Origin: Acidobacteriota bacterium
Lineage (GTDB): Bacteria > Acidobacteriota > Terriglobia > 2-12-FULL-54-10
Reading direction: 5' to 3'
Length of the DNA stretch: 64,000 nt
NCBI GenBank assembly: GCA_016191085.1
Contig: JACPPJ010000062.1
Span: 1 to 64,000 of the forward strand
Shown: piece after piece, positions 53,410 to 61,816 of the stretch
Layout of the letters: every line of letters starts with the position of its first letter
Numbering within the stretch: the first letter of the stretch is position 1
Notes under the pieces: model-generated
The model's input: only the letters and a program-made list of their open reading frames with translations
Databases searched by the model: none
What the model was told of the DNA's origin: nothing
Position numbers and translations under genes: made by a program

Positions 53410-54573
53410 ATGGGATTTGTACGCCCATTCCGCGAGACTGATATTCCGCAAGTTGCGGATCTACACCGCAGTGTGTTCAATCTCGCCACGGCACCCGGGC
53501 CGCGGCTCCATCGCGCGTACCGGAATTATTTCCAAGGTATTTTTCTGAACCATCCCTGCAGCACTCCGGGAATTTGTTCGCTGGTCTACGATGAGAGCGG
53601 GACGGTCACGGGATTCTTGGGCGTCACTGCGCAGCCAATCTTCATTCGAGATCAGCCCGCGATTGCGGCAATCGGTTCGCAGTTCATCGTTGATCCCACC
53701 CGGCGCTCTTCCATGGCTGGCTTGCAGTTGTTGAAGAGTTTTCTCTCCGGGCCGCAGAGCATCTCAATTGCTGATGAGGGCAGTGATCTGTCCCGTAAAC
53801 TCTGGACCCGACTCGGCGGCGGCCCCGGGTACCTGCAAAGCATCTCATGGGCACGTATATTGCGACCCGCCCGGTTCCTGATCTCTCGCGTTTCGCGGCG
53901 CCTGCCCCTGCTGAAAGCTGCGGCCGCCGCGACACCGCTGCTGCATGTAGCAGACGCGGTGCTGTCTGCAATTCCGGCAATGCGTTTCAGCACAGTGTCG
54001 GTGGCAGGGACGGTGGAGCACGCATCGCCGCAAATTCTGGCGAAGTGTCTTGCGGATCTGTCGAGTTCGTCTTCAGTGAGGCCCGCCTATGACAGCAGCC
54101 ATTACCTGGCGTGGGTGCTGTCGGTTCTTGAGCGGCACACACATCGCGGCAGGCTTCGAACGTGCATTGTACGGAGCCAGGGAAATTATTGTGTAGGCAG
54201 TTTTATTTATTACGCTCAGCGTGGAGGGCTGTCGGAAGTCCTGCAACTGGGTGCGAAACCCGCACATTATGAGCAGGTGCTGCAGCATTTATTCAACGAT
54301 GCCTGGAGTCAGGGCGTACCTGCGCTTTGCGGGCGTATGGAGCCGGCATTCATGGGGGAGCTTCGTAAGCAGAACTGCCTGTTCCACCACCGCGGATACT
54401 GGATGCTGGTACACTCCAAAAATCCCGAAGCACTGCAAGCGATCCGATGCGGTGACGCTTTCCTGACTCGTTTGGAAGGCGAGTATTACTGCCATTTCGA
54501 CGAGAAAGTATTCGCCTCGCCTTTACTTATCCCGCAGCAGCAGCAGCTGCGTAACTCGATGGCTTCTGCATAG
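53410..54573 (+). CDS. GNAT-like protein of the biosynthetic cluster (unknown role)
   Basis: A 387-residue protein. The first 150 residues (VRPFRETDIPQVADLHRSVF, GFLGVTAQP, IGSQFIVDPTRRSSMAGLQL) fit a GNAT acetyltransferase fold. The second half has a similar beta-alpha pattern ending in Gln-rich residues, so it may be a double GNAT. It lies 10 bases after the flavin reductase gene and probably acts last in this pathway, for example as an acyl- or aminoacyl-transferase. No transporter or thioesterase is present. Confidence 0.65.
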   Translation: MGFVRPFRETDIPQVADLHRSVFNLATAPGPRLHRAYRNYFQGIFLNHPCSTPGICSLVYDESGTVTGFLGVTAQPIFIRDQPAIAAIGSQFIVDPTRRSSMAGLQLLKSFLSGPQSISIADEGSDLSRKLWTRLGGGPGYLQSISWARILRPARFLISRVSRRLPLLKAAAAATPLLHVADAVLSAIPAMRFSTVSVAGTVEHASPQILAKCLADLSSSSSVRPAYDSSHYLAWVLSVLERHTHRGRLRTCIVRSQGNYCVGSFIYYAQRGGLSEVLQLGAKPAHYEQVLQHLFNDAWSQGVPALCGRMEPAFMGELRKQNCLFHHRGYWMLVHSKNPEALQAIRCGDAFLTRLEGEYYCHFDEKVFASPLLIPQQQQLRNSMASA

Positions 54574-54732
54574 CGTACCGGATACAGCAACTCCCTTACT
54601 TTGGTCCTATTGACCCCCGCTGGCCCCTGCCATAGTCTGCTCTTGCTGACCCCCCAGCGTATCCGCCGCCGCCCAGGGCCCGCATGGTTCAAAGCTGTTG
54701 CTCCATATCGCTGCACTGGAGGACCTAGCCGA

Positions 54733-55419
54733 ATGCGTAGCAGAGTATTGGTTTCCGAGCAGGATGTCGCGACCCTGAACCTCATCCGCGAGGTTTTCAC
54801 TTTGCATGGAATTTCCATCCGCGTGCTGCAAGACCCCGGAGAATTGGACGGCTTGGTAGAGGGAGAGAAATTCGACGCTGTGTTTATGGATTTAGCGACG
54901 CCGCAACTGAACGGGTCTGAGTTCATCCGCCGCATACGGCAGTCATCCTGGAACAGGAGCACTCCTATAGTTTTGCTTCCCCAACGTGTCGAGACGCGCG
55001 CGCGACTGGAGGCCTTTAGCGCGGGCGGAACGTTTTTCCTGGAGAAGCCGCTCGATCGCACCAAGTTGACGCGCCTGCTCAGAAGCACGCGTGCAACTAT
55101 GGTTGAAGAGCGGCGACGGTATATGCGCGTACCCCTGCACACCGACGTTGAATGCCGCGCCAATGAACGCGAGATCCGCGGAGCCGCTGTGAACGTCAGC
55201 CGCGATGGAATTCTATTTCACGGAGATGGGACTCTCAAGCGCGGACAACTCGTAAAGCTGGCGTTCGCCATCGAACCGCGAAAGCCGGCACTACATGCTA
55301 CTGGTGTAGTGGCCCGCGTCGACGAAAAGCGCCGCCTCGGCGTGCGTTTTGTCCCGAATTTTCCTGAGGACGCCAACATGATCCAGGATTTCATTGCCAA
55401 GCAGCTTGAGGTCTTATGA
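54733..55419 (+). CDS. Response regulator with receiver and PilZ domains
   Basis: A 228-residue two-domain protein. Residues about 4-118 form a receiver domain with the phosphate acceptor Asp in VFMDLATPQLNG and the Lys in FLEKPLDR; the acidic pair is atypical (SEQD). Residues 130-225 form a PilZ domain with RRRYMRVPL and NVSRDGILF, the c-di-GMP-binding pattern. GGAGG at 54718-54722 supports the ATG at 54733. It couples phosphorelay and c-di-GMP signals; output could be motility or polysaccharide. It overlaps the next PilZ gene by 4 bases. Confidence 0.88.
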   Translation: MRSRVLVSEQDVATLNLIREVFTLHGISIRVLQDPGELDGLVEGEKFDAVFMDLATPQLNGSEFIRRIRQSSWNRSTPIVLLPQRVETRARLEAFSAGGTFFLEKPLDRTKLTRLLRSTRATMVEERRRYMRVPLHTDVECRANEREIRGAAVNVSRDGILFHGDGTLKRGQLVKLAFAIEPRKPALHATGVVARVDEKRRLGVRFVPNFPEDANMIQDFIAKQLEVL

Positions 55420-55958
55420 ACAACAGCAAAGATTACAACGTGAGGTTGATCTGCCCGCACGGTGATGGAGATCAGTGGGTGCTGTTACAGAATCGCGCAG
55501 AGGCTCTGACCGAAGTACTCGAAACCGCGTGGGATTTCGAATGTCCGGCGCACGGCGTTCAGCGAGAGTTTCCTCTCGCTGCTATCGAACAAATTCCTCA
55601 GCCGCTCTCTGACCCCGCTGCACATCCGAAGTCGGCCGAGTCGTCCAAGAAGCGACCCAAAGAGCTCCGCCATCGAAGAGAGGTCCGGGTCCGTGTCAGG
55701 GGACGCGACCGATATGGCAACGTCTTCACGCAAACAGCTTTCTCGGTGAATATCAGCCGCAGTGGAGCACGCCTGCATGGAATCGGGTCCGTAACGCCTG
55801 GACAGACGGTCGAAGTGCGCCGCTTCTTGCGCAACGCACGTTTCAGCGTCATATGGACGGGCCAGCGCGGAACGCCGCTGGAGAATGAGATGGGCATCTG
55901 CTGCCTCAACCCGAACAAAAACTTCTGGGGATTGCCGGCGCCGGGAGTGAGGCGGTAG
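55416..55958 (+). CDS. PilZ-domain protein
   Basis: A 180-residue protein with an N-terminal Cys-containing stretch (RLICPHGDGDQW, FECPAHG) and a C-terminal PilZ-like domain (RHRREVRVRVRGRD followed by NISRSGARLHG). It binds c-di-GMP or has diverged from doing so. Translationally coupled (ATGA) to the receiver-PilZ gene. Downstream is msrA on the opposite strand. Confidence 0.75.
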   Translation: MNNSKDYNVRLICPHGDGDQWVLLQNRAEALTEVLETAWDFECPAHGVQREFPLAAIEQIPQPLSDPAAHPKSAESSKKRPKELRHRREVRVRVRGRDRYGNVFTQTAFSVNISRSGARLHGIGSVTPGQTVEVRRFLRNARFSVIWTGQRGTPLENEMGICCLNPNKNFWGLPAPGVRR

Positions 55959-56071
55959 CGAGTTTCTTCAGACGGCGGGACGGAGATTCGGCGTTCGTGT
56001 GTGCCAGTCCGCTGCGCGTTCGGGAAAACAAGCCGCTCCTTTCGCGCGATGCCATAGGCGCTGAGACGGCG

Positions 56072-56614
56072 CTACGTCCTCTGCAGCTCGCTGAAGCGCT
56101 TGTTGGCCTTCTCGATCTTGGGATCAATGACGAATTGGCAATACGGCTGTTCTGGATTGCTGGCGTAGTACCGGCGGTGATATTCCTCGGCCTCATAGAA
56201 ATCCGTGAGCGGCTTTACTTCCGTGACGATCGGCTGCGTAAATGTGCCGGAGCGATTGAGTTCCGCGATCATCTCTTCCGCGGCAGCCTTCTGCGCGTCG
56301 TTGGAGTAAAGAATGATCGAGCGGTACTGCATGCCGGTGTCGTGGCCCTGGCGATTGAGCGTAGTGGGGTCGTGCGTGGCAAAGAAAACCGTCAGCAGGT
56401 CGCGGTAGGGAATCTGGGCCGGATCAAATTCCACGCGAACCACTTCGGCATGTCCTGTGGTGCCTGTGCACACCAGCTTATAGGTTGGATTCTTCACGTC
56501 GCCGCCAGCATATCCTGGCATCACGGAGATTACGCCACGCAGCCGTTCGAACACTGCTTCCGTGCACCAGAAACACCCGCCGCCGAAAACCGCAACTTCC
56601 GTTTGCGCGCTCAT
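56072..56614 (-). CDS. msrA: Peptide methionine sulfoxide reductase A
   Basis: A 180-residue MsrA reducing methionine-S-sulfoxide. Catalytic Cys14 in GGGCFWCTEAVF with a second Cys17 three residues later, plus GYAGG and EYHRRYY. The start at 56614 follows a GGGA-type site and gives the family length. Likely cytoplasmic. Confidence 0.95.
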   Translation of the reverse strand: MSAQTEVAVFGGGCFWCTEAVFERLRGVISVMPGYAGGDVKNPTYKLVCTGTTGHAEVVRVEFDPAQIPYRDLLTVFFATHDPTTLNRQGHDTGMQYRSIILYSNDAQKAAAEEMIAELNRSGTFTQPIVTEVKPLTDFYEAEEYHRRYYASNPEQPYCQFVIDPKIEKANKRFSELQRT

Positions 56615-56703
56615 TGAGTTTTTCCCGCCTGTAGTTGATGGGTCTCTCCAGAGCATACGCCAGCAGTCCGCATGCGCTCAAGCATTTTATAGCTCCTGTG
56701 CAG

Positions 56704-57240
56704 CTAGATAAGAATACGCGCGCCCAGCAGTTGCGCGATGCTCCACGCCAGGAAAAGCAGGTATATGATCCCGAAAAATAGGGGAAAGCTGATGGAACGG
56801 TGCGCCCACCAGCGGCGATGCACGCGGAAGGCCCAGTTGGTGTGGAACATTATGGGAGTGTTTTGCTGGTCGGTAACGAAGGTTTTCTGGTCTTTGAGGG
56901 TGTACAGATCACCGAACGGCGTAAAGTGATTCCATCCCGGGGTCCGCTCGATGCCCCGCAGCCGCCACTCCCACAACGAATTCTGCAGGTCGAACCTGCC
57001 CAGCACAATCGCCATTTGGAGAGTCACGACCAGCCCGAATATGCAGAGCACAACAATGAACACGGAGAATATGCGCAATGTTGGCTGGCGGGATACCAAC
57101 AATCCGATAGCCGCGACAAAGATTGAATTCGCCGTGAGGTAACCGGAGATCAGGCTATGGTAATCGCGAACTCCCGAAGTCCACAGATTTAGCAGATATT
57201 CATAGCTACGTTCGAGATCCGGCGTCGTCGGCTGGTCCAT
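56704..57240 (-). CDS. Predicted membrane protein (unknown)
   Basis: A 178-residue protein starting MDQPTTPDLERSYEYLLNLW. It has three or four hydrophobic segments (about 30-55, 60-85, and 145-175) and a cytosolic-looking loop between. It may belong to the RipA-like or DUF-type small membrane proteins but I cannot place it with confidence. No clear partner; msrA lies downstream on the same strand after a 90-base gap. Confidence 0.65.
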   Translation of the reverse strand: MDQPTTPDLERSYEYLLNLWTSGVRDYHSLISGYLTANSIFVAAIGLLVSRQPTLRIFSVFIVVLCIFGLVVTLQMAIVLGRFDLQNSLWEWRLRGIERTPGWNHFTPFGDLYTLKDQKTFVTDQQNTPIMFHTNWAFRVHRRWWAHRSISFPLFFGIIYLLFLAWSIAQLLGARILI

Positions 57241-57608
57241 AAGGCTTGATGGAGGTTCGGCGGTCTCTGTAAGAGCATACGGCAATTGGATTCGCGGCTA
57301 CAACCACGCTGGGACATGTCATGAAAGGCACCGACCGGGATCGAATGCTCGGCTCGATTGTCGGAAAGGCCCTGGAACCGCTGCAGACGGCACCGGAGGA
57401 TTGAAGTGTTGGTGACGCTGCAATAAGCCGCTGCAAAGCGAAGTCTCACTTGGCAGGTAAGCCTGGATTCGCCAGGACCCCTACGCGCGGGGCATCGCAT
57501 CCAGGTCGAGGAAGAAATCGACATCAAATCAGCAGCTTAACGCCATTGCATTTGCCGCGAGATTCTGCCGGAAGGTATCCTTCACCACTGAGCAGTCCAG
57601 CGGGTCGC
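57241..57608. other. Gene-free spacer
   Basis: 368 bases with no convincing frame, repeat, promoter or RNA gene. Open frames here are short and lack start signals. Confidence 0.4.
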
Positions 57609-58064
57609 CTATGGTTGCTGCAGCGATTCCAGGTGCTTAGTCAAATTGATGGTGCAGAGGCGGCTGAGGTCCTTGTCCCATTCGATTTCCTTGAAGATGG
57701 GTCCCCAGACGGGCATCTGACGAGAGCCGTGCGCTGCGATTCCGTCTTCGCCGGCGATGATGCTGCGCATGCGGTCTGTCGGGAATTGGCCGCCGTTCCT
57801 GCTACGGATGCGTGTGAGGTCCGGGACCGGCCTATTCAGAGCGGAGGCGGTTGGTCCCCCGCCTTTGCCATCCACGCCGTGACAGGTTGCACAGTATTCC
57901 AGATAAAGATCCGACCCTTGTACAGACTCGATCAGGCGGCTGGACTCAGGCAGCCCCCTGCGGCCCTCGTTCACGTTGGACCTGTCGCAACCCTGCAATG
58001 CGCCGATTAACAGCAGTGCACATATACCTGCGACGGCTCCTGGATACGTCATTCGAACTGACAT
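57609..58064 (-). CDS. Cytochrome c lipoprotein
   Basis: A 151-residue protein with a lipoprotein signal (GICALLLIGALQGC) and a single c-type haem motif CATCHG near residue 58. Methionine in MPVWGP near the end may be the sixth ligand. AGGAGG is 5 bases before the ATG at 58064. A periplasmic, membrane-tethered electron carrier; it is not next to the oxidase operon, so partner assignment is open. Confidence 0.88.
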   Translation of the reverse strand: MSVRMTYPGAVAGICALLLIGALQGCDRSNVNEGRRGLPESSRLIESVQGSDLYLEYCATCHGVDGKGGGPTASALNRPVPDLTRIRSRNGGQFPTDRMRSIIAGEDGIAAHGSRQMPVWGPIFKEIEWDKDLSRLCTINLTKHLESLQQP

Positions 58065-58108
58065 AACGCCTCCTAGCCACAGACGCATGAGTACCAAGCG
58101 GCGCTGCG

Positions 58109-58501
58109 TCACGCGAACGAGAGGAACTCCGGCTGAAGCGCGGCGCGAATTATGTCGGCACGGGAGATGATCCCGACCAACACGCCGCGGTTCGTGACCG
58201 GAACCCTAACCACGCCTTCCTCGTCCAGCACCTTCATGACGTCCGCCATGGTTGCATCCGTCTCAACCGTCACGGGATCGGTGGACATGATGTCCTCGGC
58301 GCGCAACGTTTCGAGCTGCTTTCCTTCGATCAGCGCGCCCATGATGTCGGCTTCCGTGATGACGCCCAAGACCGTGCCGTCGCGGTCTGCTACCGGCATT
58401 CCCGTGATCCGATTTACCAGCAGCTCAGCAGCAATGTCGCGGACAGATGCTCCGGGCGTAGTCGCCAGCACGGGACGGGTCATAATTTCGCTCGCGTTCA
58501 T
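58109..58501 (-). CDS. Tandem CBS-domain protein
   Basis: A 130-residue protein of two CBS domains ([19 protein letters not shown] and MSTDPVTVETDATMADVM), each ending in a VLGVITEADI-type strand. Such pairs bind adenine nucleotides and act as energy sensors. AAGGAG precedes the ATG. No target gene is obvious. Confidence 0.88.
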   Translation of the reverse strand: MNASEIMTRPVLATTPGASVRDIAAELLVNRITGMPVADRDGTVLGVITEADIMGALIEGKQLETLRAEDIMSTDPVTVETDATMADVMKVLDEEGVVRVPVTNRGVLVGIISRADIIRAALQPEFLSFA

Positions 58502-58820
58502 GGCTCTCTCCTTCCCTGGACCAGCCCGAACGGCTGCCGTGCCAGAGAAAAAGTGTAGCTCAAGCCGCACCATTTGCCTGTGACCGCAATCACAGCCCGC
58601 TGTGACTGCAAGCACGGCCGCGCTGGTGCTTCCGATGTATGGTGATGGTGAACAGCACACAGCCAGATCCCTCCTCGCTTCGCTCGCCGGGAATGACAAC
58701 ATCCAACCTACATCCAGTGTGGTATCGTTCAGTTTTCACCGGCACGCGGGAGTATTTGCGCTCTGCGGTGTCTAAAAGAAACAGGAGAGAACTGAGTCAT
58801 TTAAGTGAGGTCCATGTCCT
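58502..58820. other. Gene-free spacer upstream of the DUF4139 gene
   Basis: 319 bases between divergent genes. It contains a short tcctcgcttcgctcgccggg stretch of a type common in intergenic repeats. No strong promoter or RNA was identified. Confidence 0.4.
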
Positions 58821-60836
58821 ATGACATTACGCGAGAGCTTAAAACATTTTGTATTTCTGCTCGTGTTCCTGTTCTCCTCATTGTTAAACGCGGCTGATCT
58901 GCCGGTGAGGCAGGTCATTCTGTACAAACATGGAGTCGGGTACTTCCAGCGATCCGGCCAACTCGGTGCAGGCGAGACGGCGCGCCTCGACTTCGATGCT
59001 GCGGAGATGAATGACGTGCTGAAGTCGCTGACCATCATCGAGCGCGGCGGCGGCAAAATCTCCGGCCTGCGCTATGACGCCAGCGAACCGCTGGACAAAA
59101 AGCTCTCCGCTTACCCGTTCCGGCTCGGACCGGGACAGCCGCTCAGCGCCGTGCTCGACCAGCTCAAAGGCGCAGTGCTTGAGCTGAAGTTTGGCACCGA
59201 AACGGTGCGCGGCGCGATCCTCAGCGGGCGCGTGACGCCTCGCGACGACAAGCGGCCCGAGTCGGAGCAAGTTCTGCTGCTGCTCGATAGCGGCGAGATG
59301 CGGGGCTTTGACCTCGCCTCTGCCACGGGAATCCGGCTGCTCGATCCTGCGTTGCAGACCCAATTCAGGCAGTATCTGGCTGATCTCTCCGGCGCACGGT
59401 CGAAAGAAAAGCGCAGCGTGTACATTGATTCAACCGGGCAGCAGGCGAGGCAGGTTGTGGCGGATTACATGGTCCCGATGCCGGTCTGGAAATCGAGCTA
59501 CCGGCTGATCTGGGATCAAGGCTCCGAGCCGACGCTCGAAGGCTGGGCCATCGTGGATAATACTACCGGCGAAGACTGGACCGGCGTGCAGTTGTCGCTG
59601 GTCTCAGGCCGTCCGATCTCATTCATCAGCCGGTTATACGAACCGCGATATATTGCGCGTCCGACTGCTGAATTGCCCGAAGAGCGAGCGCAAGCTCCAG
59701 TAGTGCATCAGGGTGCAATTCAGGAAGACAAACCGGCCGAAGCTCAACGAGACGTGCGCGCGCAGAAGATGGAACGTGCAGCAGGCGAGGTGATAGGAGG
59801 AATTGTGGCGGCGGCGCCGCCGCCACCGGCACGTGCAGATGTCACTAGCACTGTTACGGGCGCAGCCGCTGCACAGGAACTTGGAGAGTTGTTTGAGTAC
59901 AGCTTTCCCGCCGCCGTCACGGTGCGAAAGAACGAATCCGCCATGCTGCCTTTCTTGCAGCAGAAGCTCTCGGCGCGCAGGCTGCTGGTGTATTCGAATA
60001 CATCATCGGTCCACCCGCTGCACTCGGCTGAGATCACCAACTCCACGGGCAAGACGCTCGATGGCGGCCCCATCACTGTCTATGACGACAACGCCTACGC
60101 GGGCGAGGCATTGGTCGAGACGCTCAAGACAGGCGACAAGCGGCTCATCAGCTATGGCGTGGATCTCGGGACCCGCATCACAACGCTGTTCGACAGCAAG
60201 GGAGACATAGTCAGGGAAATCCACGTGCGCCGCGGCACCATGACCACGCGCACGGCGGCCATCGAGACCAAGACGTATACCATCCGCAACGTGGATCAGA
60301 AAGCAAAGACGCTGATCATCGAGCATCCTGTGCGACAGCAATACAAGGTGACGGATCAGAAGCCAGTTGAAACAACAGCAAACGCCTACCGCTTCGAGGT
60401 GAAGCTCGCGGCGGGCGCGACGGAAAAACTGCCGGTCACGGAAGAGCGCGTTTACGAGAGCTCCGTTTCCGTTTTGAATATCAACCCGGACGTATTGGTG
60501 AGCTACGTCCAAAACAAAAGCCTGAGCGACGCGGCCCGCGCACAGCTTCAGCAGATTCTGGACCGCAAGCGCCAGATCGCTTCTGCCGACGGCGAGATTC
60601 GCCGCAGCGACGAGCAGATCAGAAGCATCTTTCAGGACCAGGAGCGAGTGCGGCAAAACATCAACAGCCTGAATCGCGTGAGCGGGCAGGAGCAACAAGT
60701 GCAGACGTACTCGCGGCAACTCGCGGCTCAGGAGACGCAACTCGCTACGCAGCGCGACCGGCAGGCAGAGCAGCAGAGACGCAAGGCGGCTCTAGAAACC
60801 GAGCTGAATTCGCTGATTGAAAAGATGGAGTTCTAG
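58821..60836 (+). CDS. Exported DUF4139-domain protein with C-terminal coiled coil
   Basis: A 671-residue protein with a signal peptide (FVFLLVFLFSSLLNAADL). Its beta-rich body has VILYKHGVGYFQRSG at the start and a DUF4139-type region (about 355-545: LFEYSFPAAVTVRKNESAMLPF, ITNSTGKTLDGGPITVYDD). The last 120 residues are a coiled coil rich in Gln, Arg and Glu. Proteins of this fold are of unknown function. Downstream glutathione peroxidase starts 7 bases after the stop. Confidence 0.7.
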   Translation: MTLRESLKHFVFLLVFLFSSLLNAADLPVRQVILYKHGVGYFQRSGQLGAGETARLDFDAAEMNDVLKSLTIIERGGGKISGLRYDASEPLDKKLSAYPFRLGPGQPLSAVLDQLKGAVLELKFGTETVRGAILSGRVTPRDDKRPESEQVLLLLDSGEMRGFDLASATGIRLLDPALQTQFRQYLADLSGARSKEKRSVYIDSTGQQARQVVADYMVPMPVWKSSYRLIWDQGSEPTLEGWAIVDNTTGEDWTGVQLSLVSGRPISFISRLYEPRYIARPTAELPEERAQAPVVHQGAIQEDKPAEAQRDVRAQKMERAAGEVIGGIVAAAPPPPARADVTSTVTGAAAAQELGELFEYSFPAAVTVRKNESAMLPFLQQKLSARRLLVYSNTSSVHPLHSAEITNSTGKTLDGGPITVYDDNAYAGEALVETLKTGDKRLISYGVDLGTRITTLFDSKGDIVREIHVRRGTMTTRTAAIETKTYTIRNVDQKAKTLIIEHPVRQQYKVTDQKPVETTANAYRFEVKLAAGATEKLPVTEERVYESSVSVLNINPDVLVSYVQNKSLSDAARAQLQQILDRKRQIASADGEIRRSDEQIRSIFQDQERVRQNINSLNRVSGQEQQVQTYSRQLAAQETQLATQRDRQAEQQRRKAALETELNSLIEKMEF

Positions 60837-60843
60837 ACCGACC

Positions 60844-61335
60844 ATGTCCGTCTGCGATTTCTCGGCCACGTCCATCGATGGCCAAGATGTGCCTCTCTCG
60901 ATGTTTCGGGGAAGGGTCCTGTTGATTGTCAACGTGGCCAGCCGCTGCGGTTTCACTCCGCAGTACGAGGGGCTTGAAAGTTTGTACCGGAAATACAAAG
61001 AACAGGGATTCACTGTCCTGGGATTTCCCTGCAATCAGTTTGGGAGCCAGGAACCTGGGAGCGAAACGGAGATTAAGAATTTTTGCGACGCGCAATTCGG
61101 GATAACTTTTCCGTTATTCGCCAAAATTGAAGTGAACGGGCCGCAGGCACACCCGCTCTACAAGTACCTGACCAAAGCGAAGCCAGGCATCCTAGGGACT
61201 GCAAAGATTAAGTGGAACTTTACCAAGTTCTTGGTGGACCGGGACGGCGTTCCCCTGAGGCGCTATGCGCCCAAGCACCAGCCGTCAGCCATAGATGAGG
61301 AGATCAGGCGCGCTCTGGAGGAGCCGCGCTCATAA
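60844..61335 (+). CDS. Glutathione peroxidase-like thiol peroxidase
   Basis: A 163-residue GPx-fold peroxidase with Cys35 in VNVASRCGFTPQ in place of selenocysteine, LGFPCNQFG and WNFTKFLV. It reduces hydrogen peroxide or lipid hydroperoxides, most likely using thioredoxin. The ATG at 60844 is used; an upstream in-frame extension overlaps the previous gene. The stop overlaps the small gene at 61304-61522 on the other strand. Confidence 0.92.
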   Translation: MSVCDFSATSIDGQDVPLSMFRGRVLLIVNVASRCGFTPQYEGLESLYRKYKEQGFTVLGFPCNQFGSQEPGSETEIKNFCDAQFGITFPLFAKIEVNGPQAHPLYKYLTKAKPGILGTAKIKWNFTKFLVDRDGVPLRRYAPKHQPSAIDEEIRRALEEPRS

Positions 61336-61522
61336 TCTGCTGCTCCTGCGACTTGCTGCCGCGGGAAGCATAACGGCGCTGCCGCTCCCAGCAGTCTCCT
61401 GAGAAGCGGTAATGATAATGGCTGGCATCGTATTGTGACTTTCCTCGTACCTGAACGTGCTTCTGACCGAACACGATCACCCCGTGGCACAGATCGCAGT
61501 AGCGCTGTCCGTTGATGAGCAT
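61304..61522 (-). CDS. Small Cys/His-rich protein (unknown)
   Basis: A 72-residue protein starting MLINGQRYCDLCHGVIVFG. CxxC (Cys9, Cys12) and later His/Cys residues (ASHYHYRFSGDCWERQRR) could bind zinc. GGAGGAG lies about 6 bases before the ATG. It converges with the glutathione peroxidase gene with a 32-base overlap. No family recognised. Confidence 0.5.
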   Translation of the reverse strand: MLINGQRYCDLCHGVIVFGQKHVQVRGKSQYDASHYHYRFSGDCWERQRRYASRGSKSQEQQIMSAAPPERA

Positions 61523-61662
61523 CCGCGTCTCCTCCGACAGGCACTCATAACCGTCTTGAGCATGTGGCGCACAGATATCCACGGACAATAGCGCGAAGGT
61601 CACATTTGGTCGGGGACTTCGCTACCATTATGTCCGCTTTTTGCCGTCGCGGGAAGGGGAGC

Positions 61663-61691
61663 TTGAGAAGAAGTCTGGACCATATTATCAT
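61663..61691 (+). promoter_or_regulatory. Promoter for the YedE/SoxYZ genes
   Basis: TTGAGA (61663-61668), 17-base spacer, TATCAT (61686-61691), both matching consensus at 5 of 6 positions. The start codon at 61817 is about 125 bases downstream. Confidence 0.5.
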
Positions 61692-61816
61692 CAGTAGCTA
61701 ATAATCTGGCCAACGGCAGCACTGCGGCAACGCAATCTCACTTTCGGTGGATGCGGGCTCAGCAAAGTGCTCCGCAGATTGGCCGCTACCGGAGAGAGGC
61801 CGGAGGCTTGTCGGTT

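Noticed and set aside
57189-57527. 112-codon minus-strand frame upstream of the 57240 membrane protein gene
   Set aside because: No start signal, composition like random translated DNA, and it overlaps the real gene start in another frame.
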